Positions 48,970 to 60,389 are shown, numbered from the stretch's first letter. The stretch is DNA of 64,000 nt from Rhyacichthys aspro (GCA_036850595.1 CM072163.1:2962595-3026594); one strand, 5' to 3'. Notes: generated by a model not told the origin, from the letters alone. Translations and numbers: made by a program.

Positions 48970-49088
48970 AACTCATACTACGTCCAACAAACATAACGAC
49001 CTGACTGCTTTTATTTATTAAAGAAAGTAAAAACAAAGCAGTCGCCTCAGCAAAATAGTTAGTTAGTGTTAAACCGGTGTAATCCTGC
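48970..49088. other. ~100-bp segment of copy B replaced by a short sequence in copy A
   Basis: Between GATGCTTC and CACCTAGTTTAATG copy B has about 120 bp, and copy A (23215-23250) has about 20 unrelated bases. The B segment contains GACTGCTTT and AAAGCAGTC as a small stem around an AT-rich loop. Confidence 0.6.
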
Positions 49089-51318
49089 ACCTAGTTTAAT
49101 GTTACATTTGCTTTGACTTGAGTAAAACAGTAATTAGGTCATTAATAATGTATTAATATTGTAATGAGGCCTGTTTATTTAGAAACAAACTCAACTTCAG
49201 ATAAATCAAGACTCACATAAAGTAAAGTACCTCTGTCCTATTGTTTCTGTGATTACTATGATGCATATATATTTATATCTAGTTATATATTTAGTTTATT
49301 TATATTTAGTTAGTTGGTTTAACCCTTTAAGATTAAGTGTGATCTGGCCAAGAACTCTGCAGCCCACATCATGTAAAAAAATACAAGTTACGACAAACTA
49401 ATTACAAAGAGAAGGTTAGTATAGCATCAATTAAAAGTGCAGTAATAAAAAATGCACATTTGAGCAACTATTCAAGAACACAGGTACTGCCCAATAGTAC
49501 TACTACTAACTACCTACTAATAATAACTACTAATACTCGTTATTGGATTGATTATATTTGATTTTTAGTGTGTTTAGTCAGTGTTTGAATGGAAGCAGAC
49601 CCTCTTGTAAGTCAGCGTGTATTTGTTGGATAGTATTTCATGATTGTGAGTCCGGAAACTGAAAATATTAATGAAAAATATGGGACTGCCAGAGAAGAAG
49701 AAGAGAAGAGAGGACACATGAAGTCAAAGATCAGGAAAAACATACCGCACAGGAACGGAGGGATGTGTGAACGGAAGTGCAATATAATATATGGAACAAT
49801 GGGAAATAAAGGGGCAGAACATATAGTACATGACATGAAATCAAATCTAAAATCAATAGGGGAAAGAAGGACCACAGAGTCTATAAATAACACTGTCCTT
49901 CCGCCACAGCAGGCTCTGATCACATAACGGAGCTCCTCGGAGAGTCTGGGACCAGGTTTAATTAAAACGTGTTTGGAGGGTGACGCAGAATCCATAATAT
50001 TAAAGTTTTTACCCAAATATACAGCAACTTCGAGGTAAACAAAATATGTAAACGAATGTGTGCCCCTTCTGTTCATCACTAAAAGTAAAATATACGTTTA
50101 CTCATTAAAATAAATGATAGCCATCTGTTTTATGTGTTAGTTTCAGACAATCCCAGAAGACAAACTAAGGGGAAAACGGTAAAATAAAGGCAGAATGTCG
50201 TTTGTTTACAGATAGATTCACTTCTACGTTGTTCAAGAAGGAAATAGATGTGAAATAAATCATTTAAATTCACAAGGATTCAGTGAGTTTAGTTTGAGAA
50301 GTCTGTAACGTATGTCTTTAATCGGGATTTGTACTTTAGCTGCTTTATTTACGCTCAAAGTCATGATTTAATCGAAGTTAATTGTGTCAAAGTCTGCGTT
50401 AAACGAAACAAAAGTTATATTTTTAAGCCAAAAAACTGTGTGTATTCATACGCATTAGCATCAGTACTGCTTACGTTTGCAGTTCAGTGAAAACAAATCG
50501 TGTTTGTTCGCAAAGATCAACAATAAAATGACTGTTTGACACAATTGGTTCTTGTGGAAAATACAGCGGGAATAAAATATCACAACAACAAGATCATTTT
50601 TCTTTGATATCTGCAAATTCAAGGACGAATTCTGTAACGTTATCTACAGTATAGATCTAAACATAAAGATAGTTTAAGTGTCTTCTTTTACATCATGAGT
50701 CAGATTGTGTGACACCTATTTCCTTTCAGTCAATGCGTCCGATAGTGTTTCAGGTTATAACGTGTCCTAAAGCCTTAGAGAAATACGTCCTTGTAAAATG
50801 GAAAACAAAAGCCGTCCCTGCAGGACACTGAACTCTGGAATAAAAGACGTGACCACATTTTGAACCCGGTAAATCGCTTTGTATTCAGTTTATTAATTCT
50901 ACTTTTTCAGATTTTAATCAAGCAAAATTCTTTATTGAAGCCGACACATTTCTTGTTTGTTTGATGAAACCCTGACTGAAGGACATTACCTTGTGTATAA
51001 TTGAGTACAAGCCGCATTATGCAGAATCAAAGGCAGAATAGTAATGAAAGTGTTGATGTGACACAGGATCTGCTTAAAACCAGAAATGTATTTTGTAAAA
51101 TCGTGTGGTGTCTGTTGGTTTAACAGAAAACTCCAGGGAGCTGCTCCAACATGTTTTTGCTTTTTGACCATAATACACCGTCTACAAACTTAAGAGTGGT
51201 TTGTTTAATGAAAAAAAACCAGACGGTATCAACTTTTTCTTCTAGTTGGGAAAATGGTTTAAACCCCAAGTAGTATTTTATAAAAGCAAGAATTTATGAT
51301 GCTGTTACTGTTTATTCT

Positions 51319-51710
51319 AAGGGATTGTAATAGATGAGAACCTCTATTCAGAAAAAGGAGCGCTCCCATTGGTCGACACGTGTCACATGACGTTCCAGGA
51401 AGTTTAATAGCTGCAGATAAAGTGTATTTTCAGCTGAATATGTCTTTTAACAGAGAAACAGCTGAAAAAAGAAAAGCATCAACAGAGAAAAGGGAGGCAA
51501 CGTAAAACACAGATAAATACTGTCAATTCAATCACGTAATGTTTAACGAGGAGGAGATAATTGTCGTCCTGACGCTGAAGTCACAGCTAAGCTAACGCTA
51601 AACTCTAAACTTCAGTTTGGTCAAATGGATTAGTATTTTGGAGGAAACACTGACTGGAATTGGAGTCTGAGACAAGGACAAAAAAAGAAAATCAGGAAGT
51701 GGAGCTTTAA
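51319..51710 (-). mobile_element. Family T MITE at the right edge of copy B
   Basis: It begins AAGGGATTGTAATAGATGAG, matching the inner part of element 1, and carries the palindrome and CATTGGTCGAC module (about 51358-51378). It then has the segment shared with 21174-21477, and ends AGGAAGTGGAGCTTTAA. Its first base is the first base where copies A and B stop matching, so copy A breaks exactly at this repeat. Confidence 0.7.
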
Positions 51711-51914
51711 GAAGAGCCTGAACTGAAGTCTTACCTTGAGTTAGCATAGTTTTACAGTACAACATTCATGAGTCCCTTATGGTTGATTGCTACAGTTTAA
51801 TTCAGGTGAGAACAAAGTGGAAAATTAGCAGAAAAGACATTTGCTCAATTCCTCGAAACTGTTCCAAACACTGCTGCGGAACAAATTCAGCCTAATGTGC
51901 AAAAAGCATCTGTA

Positions 51915-52275
51915 ATTTCACACATTTGTCTTTTCACAATGGAGCAGCAGTGAGAGTGCTTTTAAGACTTCCCCTTCAAAAAAAAACCCCCTTTCCTCCA
52001 TTTTTTATCGCAGCTTGTAAACGTGAAAAACTGTCACTTATTCCGCGTCTCGCTTTGTTCTCGGTGTTTTTCTGCCTCTCTCTGTTCGTGTGCAAATCCT
52101 GCTCAGGCACTTGTGAATTTGTTTCCCCCCGAGCGCTGTCATTATTATTCAATGGTCTGTTTGCGCAGAACAGTTTGTACCTTTTTCATACAAGATCAAC
52201 AGCAGAAGGCTTTGTATACTTCAGGGAGCTGTCTGCAGCGGTTCAGGGAGGTTTAGAAGGAGAAGACTGAAGATG
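51915..52275. promoter_or_regulatory. Candidate conserved non-coding block, single-copy region
   Basis: Mixed-composition sequence includes GCGCTGTCATTATTATTCAA and TGGTCTGTTTGCGCAGAACA. Two overlapping open frames here have no recognisable domain. Regulatory function is only inferred from composition. Confidence 0.2.
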
Positions 52276-52915
52276 CTTTCACACAACAAACCTCAGGAGA
52301 ATTACAACGAGCTTTATTTTATCATCCATCCTTTACTCAGGCCTGTCTCTCTCTCTCTGTTCTTTGAGTTTTCTCTTTTTTGTTATTATCTGATGTCTGA
52401 GACTGAGATTATTGAGCAGCTTTCAAAGGGAAATAAGTGAAGTATTGTGATTTCTATATTTAAACACTGTTTTCGACTGCTGAATAAGTAACAAGGCGTT
52501 ATTTAACAGTATAAAAGCCTATAGAGTATTATTAAGCGTTTATAAATATATGAAAAACAATCTGTAAGTCCTTAATAGGCTGTTATAACACATTAGGAAA
52601 GAGAAATAACCTCAAAAACATTTAGAAATTGGTTATATGAAGCCACTGATTGTAAAGTGGGACCACAAATATTGAATATTAAAAATAATATAAAGAATAT
52701 TATAAAAAAATCTGATATCCGTTCCTGTTTTAACCAATTAGCAGTGATGATGGCTTTGTTGTGTTTTGAAGCAACAATAAAAGGAGGTGAGAGTGAGTTG
52801 TATTTTATTTTATAGAAGCCATATCGATGCTAGACTAAACCCAAAAGAAGAAATGGATCAAAAATTGTAAAAGAGTAGCACATCTCACAAAAATCAAGCC
52901 AATAAGTGTCTTGAA

Positions 52916-52939
52916 AGAAGAAGAAGAAGAAGAAGAAGT
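52916..52939. repeat. Short GAA microsatellite
   Basis: Seven or eight GAA units sit in AT-rich sequence. Confidence 0.85.
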
Positions 52940-53268
52940 GTTGAGGTTGGTATCTTCTAATGAGTTCTTCTGACCTGAAAACTATAAAAACAAGTTGCTC
53001 TTGATGAAGGTGTCGGTCGAATTTCGTAAGAGTTTAACTATCGTGATGTGAGCCGAATAAAAAAGTCAGATTGAGTGCTTCTGTTTGACTTTTGTGAACG
53101 CACACCTTCTACAGTTTTAGCTCAGTTGGTTTGTTGTTTGTTGTTGACAGTGGCTGAGTTAAATGTGCTATTCTACAATTTAACACCAGTCAACTGGACA
53201 AATAATATTTATTATTTATTTTAATAAATTAAAAATATTTACTTTATTTATTTTTTTATGACCATAGG

Positions 53269-53448
53269 CAGAGGTGTCAACCAAAGTGTGGGGTTCGAAC
53301 AAAAAGTTAGTCAAAATGAGTCGATAAGCAGCTTTACTTCAGGCTTTCTTCTATTTCTCTCAGAGCGTTCAGCCACAATGTGAAGAAACCTCATTTTGAT
53401 TCACAAGTTTTAGTTGGATTACAACAGGTTTTAGCCAGAATTGGCAGA
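53269..53448 (+). mobile_element. Family H element fragment in single-copy region
   Basis: It begins CAGAGGTGTCAACCAAAGTG, the family left TIR. It continues for about 130 bp of diverged sequence and reaches two array units (CAAGTTTTAGTTGGATTACA and a GGTTTTAGCCAGAATTGGCA variant). It then breaks off into the T/G homopolymer block, and no right end is visible. Confidence 0.6.
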
Positions 53449-53627
53449 TTTTTTTTTTTTTTTAAAAAAATTTTTGGTTGGGCCAGCATTTGTTGGGTTG
53501 GGGGGGGGGGGGGGTTTTTTTTCGTTTTTCTTTGTTTTTTTGGGGGGTTCCCAGGGTTTGTTTGGGGGGGGTTTTCCTTTTTTTTTTTTTTTTTTGGGGG
53601 GTTTGGTTGGTGGGTTTTGGGGTGGGT

Positions 53628-53677
<50 letters not shown>

Positions 53678-53688
53678 GTTTTTTTTTC
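53449..53688. other. Homopolymer-rich T/G block, probable sequence artefact
   Basis: It contains a 15-base G run (53500-53514), a 48-base T run (53629-53676) and fused runs of T and G between. It starts abruptly within a family H array and ends abruptly in normal sequence. Most likely it is poor consensus over the array. Confidence 0.7.
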
Positions 53689-53934
53689 TAAATCTTGTCT
53701 TTTATTGAATAAATGAAGGAAAAAGGAAGGGGAGGTCATGACCGTGGCTTAAGGTAAGAATATAGATCATCATTTACACAGAGAAACTGAGCAGAAATGT
53801 GCATATTTATTAGCAATGCATTCACACAATGTTTAAGATATAATAAGGATATTTAACTTTGGTTTGATGTGATGTCTTTCTCATAAATGCTTAGCTCTTT
53901 TTTTTTTTTGCTGTATCTTGAGTTTTCACCCTCT

Positions 53935-54230
53935 TTAATCTTTCACCGACGAGCGCAGATTAACGCAACAGATGTAAGTGTGTAAAGTGTAATTTCCTTC
54001 TCTTTCATATAATAGAAAATCTGAGAAGCGCTCGGCTCGGCACTTTTTAAAAATGTCAGTGCTTCTCGGTCCTTTTGTCGAGCGCTCGGCACAGACACCA
54101 AATGTCAGCCTCTCTCCTCAGTCGCAGCCTTTGTGAACTCCCCACATCTGGAAATGTCAACGAGCAAACCACAATGAAAGAGGAACAAAAATCACGGAAA
54201 CGCAGCACTCACTCCGCTGCAGAGATCTCT
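53935..54230. other. GC-richer block with repeated GCGCTCGGC
   Basis: GAAGCGCTCGGCTCGGCAC (about 54025-54043) and GTCGAGCGCTCGGCACAG (about 54078-54095) share AGCGCTCGGC. Otherwise the block is unannotated; it may be non-coding regulatory DNA. Confidence 0.2.
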
Positions 54231-55114
54231 GGGTAAGTCTGAGTAAAGCCAATGTAAAGAAACCCCTTCACTCTTTAGACCCGTGTCGGTGTCAACACAA
54301 TGGCTTTTGTGTTTAGTAGAAGTGGAGTTGAGGAAGTGCAACGATACAAACTCAAACTTATCCCACTGGAAATACAGCATTTAGAGTCAAACGGTAAAAC
54401 TGTTCACTCCCAAAACCACCTATATTTAAGTTATGTTTAAAATAAATAACCTATTTTATTGTTTTGTGTAAAAAATCGGATTAATTAATGGTTAAAAGTC
54501 AATGTTGGGTGTTCTAAAAGTGATAAGTTTTGTTCCACAGCAACCTTTAAACTATATTATCTTCTCATTTTGGAAAAAACTAGCATCTTTTTCTAACATT
54601 AAAGACAAAGAATGGAGCATAATTCATAAAAAAAAAGCATGAATGCCTCTAACAATACGCCCAATAAAATCACTCACTGAAAACAAACCTAACACTGAAC
54701 TCCGAAAATCAGCTCCCGACTCGATTTAAGACGTTCTCTTTTCTGATTGGACAACAGTGGACAGGATACCAGAAAATGGAATCTGCTTTCATTGCAAAGT
54801 AGAAAGACACTATATTGTTTTTTATTTGCGCCAAAAGCATTCAAACATGTTGCTGTTCTAACACACTTGATCTTAATAGCTTTGTTTTGCAGGGTTTTAA
54901 TATAAAGTTAATTGTAATGGTGAGTTTCAACACAATTACGTCAAGCTTGACTGGAATTTTACCCCATATTTTTCAGACCCATTTCTTTCTTCTCTCCTGT
55001 GCTTTGGGATGTCTCAGGGCATAAAAAAAGGGCTATAAATGCTTGGAGTTATCAGTCCTTCACTCTGTTCACCATCTGCCATCCATAAAAACTCAGTGTC
55101 ACAGTCAGCCACAA

Positions 55115-55312
55115 AAAATAAAATAAACAAATTAAAAAATAAAATACATTTAAAATAAAATACAATTAATTTAAAATAAAATAAAATAAAATAAAATAAA
55201 ATAAAATAAAATAAAATAAAATAAAATAAAATAAAATAAAATTAAATTAAATTAAATTAAATTAAATTAAATTAAATTAAAATAAAATAAATTAAAATAA
55301 ATAAATTAATAT
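55115..55312. repeat. AAAAT/AAATT pentanucleotide microsatellite
   Basis: Uniform AAAAT repeats from about 55170 shift to AAATT from about 55240, then to mixed A/T runs. No gene is present. Confidence 0.9.
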
Positions 55313-55898
55313 TTTCTGTTTTTGTTTTCTTCTGTGTCTATTGTTGTCTACCTTGTCTCTAAGATTCAGACAATTAAACTTGTGACAATTATAGAACGAA
55401 AACTCACACCACAAACACAATCAACCCATTTAAATAAAGTTGGAGCCAAGACTAGTATGAACTATGCAGAAGAAAGAACAGTGTCCAGTGAAAACAAGGC
55501 ATCACCGAGACTTTTAAAGACAAGATAAAGACTAGAGCAAGATCAGTGGAAAAAGATATCACTGTAATATCAGAACAATGGAGATTGTTATCACTCACAG
55601 AGAGACCACACACTGCAGTCCAGTCAAAAGGGTTTGAAAAGAGCAAAACATAACTCCGAGCTCTATTATTGTTGAAATCTTGACATGTTTTCAGCTTAAT
55701 GTTTGGTGAAAATGAAGAGCAAAACAGTGAAGGCAGTATATAAATAATGAACATATGCTATAATGAGTTCATATTAATTAAAGGTATGTCTGATTTGACA
55801 TTGCAGCATCTTTTTTGAGTCTGTGAGCAGCTATGGAAGCCTTGAAGGGACATGTTGTAGTTTATAACAAACCCTTAAAGAAATAGATCTGGACAAAA

Positions 55899-56453
55899 TT
55901 GTGGTGTAATTGAAAACTCAAAATGGTGAGGGGCCGCGAAAGGTAATAAGAATCATTTCAGAGGCTGAAGATGGTGACATTTGGAAGCTTTTATTAAATT
56001 TTGAATGTGATATTTCATCTTTATTTCAGTCTTACATAAGTTACTACATAAATAATCTCCTTTGATGGAAACTGGTTTTAGTTGGATTTCAACAGGTTTT
56101 AGTCAGATTTGAACAGGTTTTAATCAGATTTGAACATGTTTTAGATGGATTTGAACAGGTTTTAATCAGATTTGAACATGTTTTAGATGGATTTGGACAG
56201 GTTTTAATCAGATTTGAACATGTTTTAGATGGATTTTAACAGGTTTTAATCAGATTTGAACATGTTTTAGATGGATTTCGACATGTTTTAGTTATTTATC
56301 TTTGGAACAAAATAAAAAATCCATCTAAAACATGTTCAAATTCAATGAATAAAACCTCGTGCCAAAAATATCTCCTTTTAACTGTATTGAAGGACCGCGT
56401 AAACATTGCAAACGGCCTCATTTAGCCCCTGGACCTTGAGTTTGACATGTGTG
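55899..56453 (+). mobile_element. Family H hAT-like element in single-copy region
   Basis: The left segment (AAATGGTGAGGGGCCGCGAA, then GAAGCTTTTATTAAATTTTG) and right end (GGACCTTGAGTTTGACATGT) are well preserved. The left TIR is eroded and no target duplication was found. The forward array runs about 56075-56290 and alternates GTTTTAATCAGATTTGAACA with GTTTTAGATGGATTTGAACA. A short inverted unit follows (56318-56340). Confidence 0.75.
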
Positions 56454-56589
56454 CTCTAAGTGTCATGTTAAAAGCGTTAATTTGATGTCATTAAACACTA
56501 GTAATAACTTGTGTATCAACTATATTCAGCAGATTTGACACAATATCCATGTTATCTGAGTAAAACCCAGTATTTATTCCTGTGTGCAG

Positions 56590-56920
56590 TAACCGGAGCG
56601 AGGCTCGAATGTGATTGGTCGTCTTCTGCCACTCACCCTTTTCCTTTAAACGGACGACGTGAGCCAATGGGAGCGCTCCGTCAGGGCTCTGCTGGAACTA
56701 ATGTGCTGACTGTCACTACGCTTCATTTAACTGCATTTGCCTTTAATGTTAATGGAGGGAAATACGGAGTGTCAGCAGTTATTCGATCTGTCATCTGCTC
56801 ATCATGGCTTCACTTTGACGTCTACAGTATGTGGCATCTTCCAACTGGTCCTGTGGTGTTTAATGACCTTGGCTTTTACTTTGCCGTTTTCGATGTGAAT
56901 TTCCTAAAATAAAACACTCA
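56590..56920. promoter_or_regulatory. Candidate conserved non-coding block with two CCAAT boxes
   Basis: It carries TGTGATTGG (inverted CCAAT) and GAGCCAATGG followed by GAGCGCTCC (about 56661-56679). After these comes a smooth, non-repetitive stretch (CCTTTAATGTTAATGGAGGG, TGGTGTTTAATGACCTTGGC). A 133-codon frame covers it but resembles no protein. Confidence 0.3.
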
Positions 56921-57879
56921 CGCGCTAAGCCTGGAAAACAAAACCACCGGTGTTTGATATTTGTTTGTTATTTGTAACCTGCTCGAAGATTATCTGTTCT
57001 TGTCCTGCATTTAATAAAATACTCTCTGGACTTAAATAATAGCTTCTTTTTTTTGCATTTCTTAACTTTAAACTTATCATACTAATGTTCTTACTCAAAA
57101 CAACAACTCACAACAACAAAAAATTAAAAACATTTTGGTCCAAATTAGTGTTTTACAAATATTGAGGTCAAGGTGACACTTTTGTTTTCCATTAAAAACC
57201 AATATAAAGATGATTAGGTAATCATCATGTGTTGAAAAAAAAGTCATTACACACAACACAATTCATTCGTCACAATTCCTCAAAGTAAAACTACTGTAGG
57301 TCTGTTCTTTTGTCTTTATTGAAGCCTAAAATATAACTTATGCTACATTTAATCCTTTAAATTTGTGTCCGTCAGTCTTCAATCTCAGAAAAAAGGTCAA
57401 ATTGACTATTATTTATTACGTTATCAGTGTGTGTTTCCTTTTCATTCATTAAATCGAAACTTTGAGGTTGCTGTGACATCTTCAAATTATCAATGAAGAG
57501 TTGAAGTTGTTGTTTATTTGTTGTATTTAAGTTTAACGCTCGTTTTTCTCTTCAAACGTGATCTTGTTTGCAGGGACTTTATGTTCTACCGTGGCCTCAT
57601 TATGTGTTTACTCCACAGAATTGCTCTTGATGTTATAAAAACAAAACAAGAAAAAAAGCACACCAGGAATATCAATGCAAATATAAAACTTAAAAAAAAA
57701 AGGAAAGTTATAAATAGTGCAGTTAGATACAAATACTCAGAGCTGGTCTGTGTTTGCTGCGTACAAAAAGCAAATCATAACATCTCAATACGAAAAATCC
57801 AAAGCATAATGTGCAGAATCTACATAAAAGTGCAGTTGTAGATGTAGATTTCCTCTTATAAGATCATGATTAGTCCACT

Positions 57880-58720
57880 GGAGGCTCCTCTGTGACTGCG
57901 CAGTGGGCCAGGTGTTTAAAACCATCGAGCACAGCTTCATTCTGCTGCTCTGTTAAATCTGTTTCTTATCAAGCGTCGGCTAATTCCCCGTTTGCCGAGG
58001 TGGGGATTGCGTCTCGGCGAGGGGGCGGCTCTCCTCTTATGCATCCGTCAGTGAGGAGACACAGTTTGCTAATAGCGCCGGGACTAAATCGTATTATTTC
58101 TCTCTTTTCTCTCCCTCTCTCTGCGTGGATCTATTTGCTTAACAATGATAACAATCCCCACAGCTTAACTCGACCGGCTCGGACCGATACCGCCGTGTTT
58201 GCTCCCTCTCTTTTTAATGAGTAGCGTTGGTTTTGAACTTCGCCGAGGCGTATTGATTTTCTGCGGCGAAGCGAGCGTGCGATATTATCTGGTGTAAAGG
58301 GGGAAAATGAGGAAGATGAGGGGTCGGGGGCGGATTCCTCTCGGGGCCATTTTCTCTCGGTGCAAAGGCGCAATGGCCCCCTGACCTCGCCGTTGTGATG
58401 TAATCCGCCACCGTTTAAGAGATCAGCCGGGGCTACGATGAGATATGAAGACGTCTCGGTGCGTGCGTCGATTGTAGAAACCAAAAAACGTCGTTCAAAT
58501 GCGCACAAACTCTTCTTTTTGTCTGCGATTCGGATCAATTAAGCCACACGGACCCAGATGTCTCGGACGCAGGGCTGTCTATAAAGTCTCCGAGCCGTAA
58601 CAGGATCGATATCGGATCTTTAATGCTCTAAATAGAGGTCGCACAGGTCACGACAGTCCTGCAACTTACACGGGCACCTCTTTCCTCTTTGTCTACTGTC
58701 GAATTCAGCTCACATTTTGT
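57880..58720. promoter_or_regulatory. CpG-rich candidate regulatory block
   Basis: This is the most CpG-rich stretch in the single-copy region, with GCGTCTCGGCGAGGGGGCGG, CTTAACAATGATAACAATCC (SOX-like) and GGCGCAATGGCCCCCTGACC. A 135-codon minus-strand frame shows no domain. It could be an enhancer or an alternative promoter; the strand is unknown. Confidence 0.3.
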
Positions 58721-59451
58721 TCCGGAAAGAAAAGAGCAAAGACTGAATTGGAGCTGCCAGTAGCCGCCCGTTTGTGCCAATATTCAGGGCCAACAAAGAC
58801 TTCAGGTTTACTCACGGTGTCAATAAGGGTTCAGTCGGGGCCAAAGCACACAGAAGAAGAAAGTGGGAGGATTAGGAAGTGAGATACAGAGTCCCAGTGT
58901 ACAATAAAATCAGGATTGTATTAACTGCTACTGACAACTGCAGCTGTTGGGTGAATAGAAGTGATGACCTGGCATTTAAAGGCTAAAATAACAAAAATAA
59001 TAAGAAAGAAGTGTGGTCTGTAGCTTAAATAAGTCCTAGTCCGTGTACACTTTGATTTCTTGAGTCTTTGTCGAGAAAGATTTAAAAGTTGAGTGAATTA
59101 AAGCCAAACTAGAAAGTTTCGGTGCAAAATATCACTGCCATTTTGAACTTTTTATCTAAAAAAATGTACAAATTGACCTTAAATGTAACACAATTGAGCC
59201 TCATAAAACATAAGTTGGGATAATGGTTGTGTCATTCACCAGAAAAGCACTTGATTGACTGCTGTTGGCTCACACATGACTGCAAAGTGTCATCGGAATA
59301 TGTAAAGTAGCACTGTTCAGACGTTCAGAAACAGATTTTAAAGGGTAGGTCTTATTGCTATTTTGCAATGGAGACTATTTTGTAATTCTCTCTATTCACA
59401 TTAGCATTTTAAAAACTGGTTGATGGTGATAAAGCATTGTTTTCCACTGAC

Positions 59452-59868
59452 AAGAAGAAGAAGACAGAAGAAGAAGAAGACAGAAGAAGAAGATGGAAGA
59501 CAGAAGAAGAAGAAGACAGAAGAAGAAGAAGACAGAAGAAGAAGAAGACAGAAGAAGAAGAAGACAGAAGAAGAAGACAGAAGAAGAAGAAGAAGAAGAA
59601 GAAGAAGAAGAAGAAGAAGAAGAAGAAGAAGACAGAAGAAGACAGAAGAAGACAGAAGAAGACAGAAGAAGAAGAAGAAGAAGAAGAAGAAGAAGAAGAA
59701 GAAGAAGAAGAAGAAGACAGAAGAAGAAGAAGAAGAAGAAGAAGAAGAAGAAGACAGAAGAAGAAGAAGAAGAAGACAGAAGAAGAAGAAGAAGACAGAA
59801 GAAGAAGAAGACAGAAGAAGAAGAAGAAGAAGAAGACAGAAGAAGAAGAAGAAGAAGAAGAAGAAGAA
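59452..59868. repeat. GAA / GACAGAA purine-tract microsatellite
   Basis: This 417-bp tract is almost all A and G on the plus strand. It is made of GAA runs broken by ACAG at irregular spacing. Pure GAA runs reach about 50 bp. All six-frame open frames over it (Glu/Lys/Arg or Ser/Phe/Leu-rich) are products of the repeat. Confidence 0.95.
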
Positions 59869-60389
59869 TGGGTTTTAAAAGGATTCATTCAGGTCAAAGA
59901 AGTTCAATATCATTCAAGAATTAGTCACTTGGACATACTTTTAATCATAGAAATTCCAGTTCAAATGACTATTTCTGAAGGTTAAGCATTTTAAAAACAC
60001 AAGCATAGACACCGCCGATAAAATATTTTAAAAACCTACTAATTCCATGTTAAGACCGATTCTATGTCCAGACTAATACATTTATTTATGCTGTTGTAGA
60101 ATAGGAACAATATAAAACAACTGCAACGTTTTTTAAGCTGAATTTCCCTTTGAAAACACACATCCTGATCTCTTCACGTCCCTCAAACCTCTGAAGACTG
60201 TGTGAAAAAATGCAGTGATGTGCTTTAAAAGTGAAAAGCTTCGGTCTGGCTTCTCCAGAGTCTGAGGAAGGACTTGACCACTGTGTTCATTGGCAACAGT
60301 CAATCTCTCTAAATTGTAACACCACAGTGCCCCTAATGTGTTTTTGTCTTCCCCGCTGTTTCCCACACCCTCTGGTGCCAGCTCTAAGT

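Larger units (their letters stand above)
26066..51318. repeat. Copy B of the ~25 kb direct tandem duplication (or haplotig)
   Basis: This is the direct repeat of 1-25494, about 240 bp shorter overall. Copy-specific differences include shorter 21-bp arrays (43365-43820 and 48095-48719), a 117-bp segment absent from A (42923-43039), a ~100-bp segment absent from A (about 48970-49088), and a 20-bp perfect hairpin (38948-38991). Small indels against A cluster again in the last ~750 bp. Similarity stops at 51318, exactly where a family T element begins in B and where copy A runs into the N gap. Bases 25593-26065 precede B without a gap and probably belong to the same contig. Confidence 0.95.
36506..51318 (-). 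other. grik2: grik2 intron 1 (part), copy B
   Basis: This is the counterpart of copy A intron 1 sequence. Stretches without listed elements (38034-38947, 40696-42922, 45565-47120, 49089-51318) are AT-rich and hold no exon I can support. Confidence 0.6.

Noticed and set aside
53284..53296. GGGGTTCGAAC resembling a tRNA or SINE B box
   Set aside because: No A box at the right distance and no cloverleaf; it lies in a diverged hAT-like element.
53380..53739. Phe/Gly-rich and Lys/Pro-rich frames
   Set aside because: They are translations of the T/G homopolymer block, itself a probable artefact.
56511..56912. 133-codon plus-strand frame
   Set aside because: No domain or homology recognised; the sequence reads more like a non-coding block with CCAAT boxes.
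59409..59985. Several 130-180-codon frames rich in Glu/Lys/Arg or Ser/Phe/Leu
   Set aside because: They are translations of the GAA/GACAGAA microsatellite in different frames.
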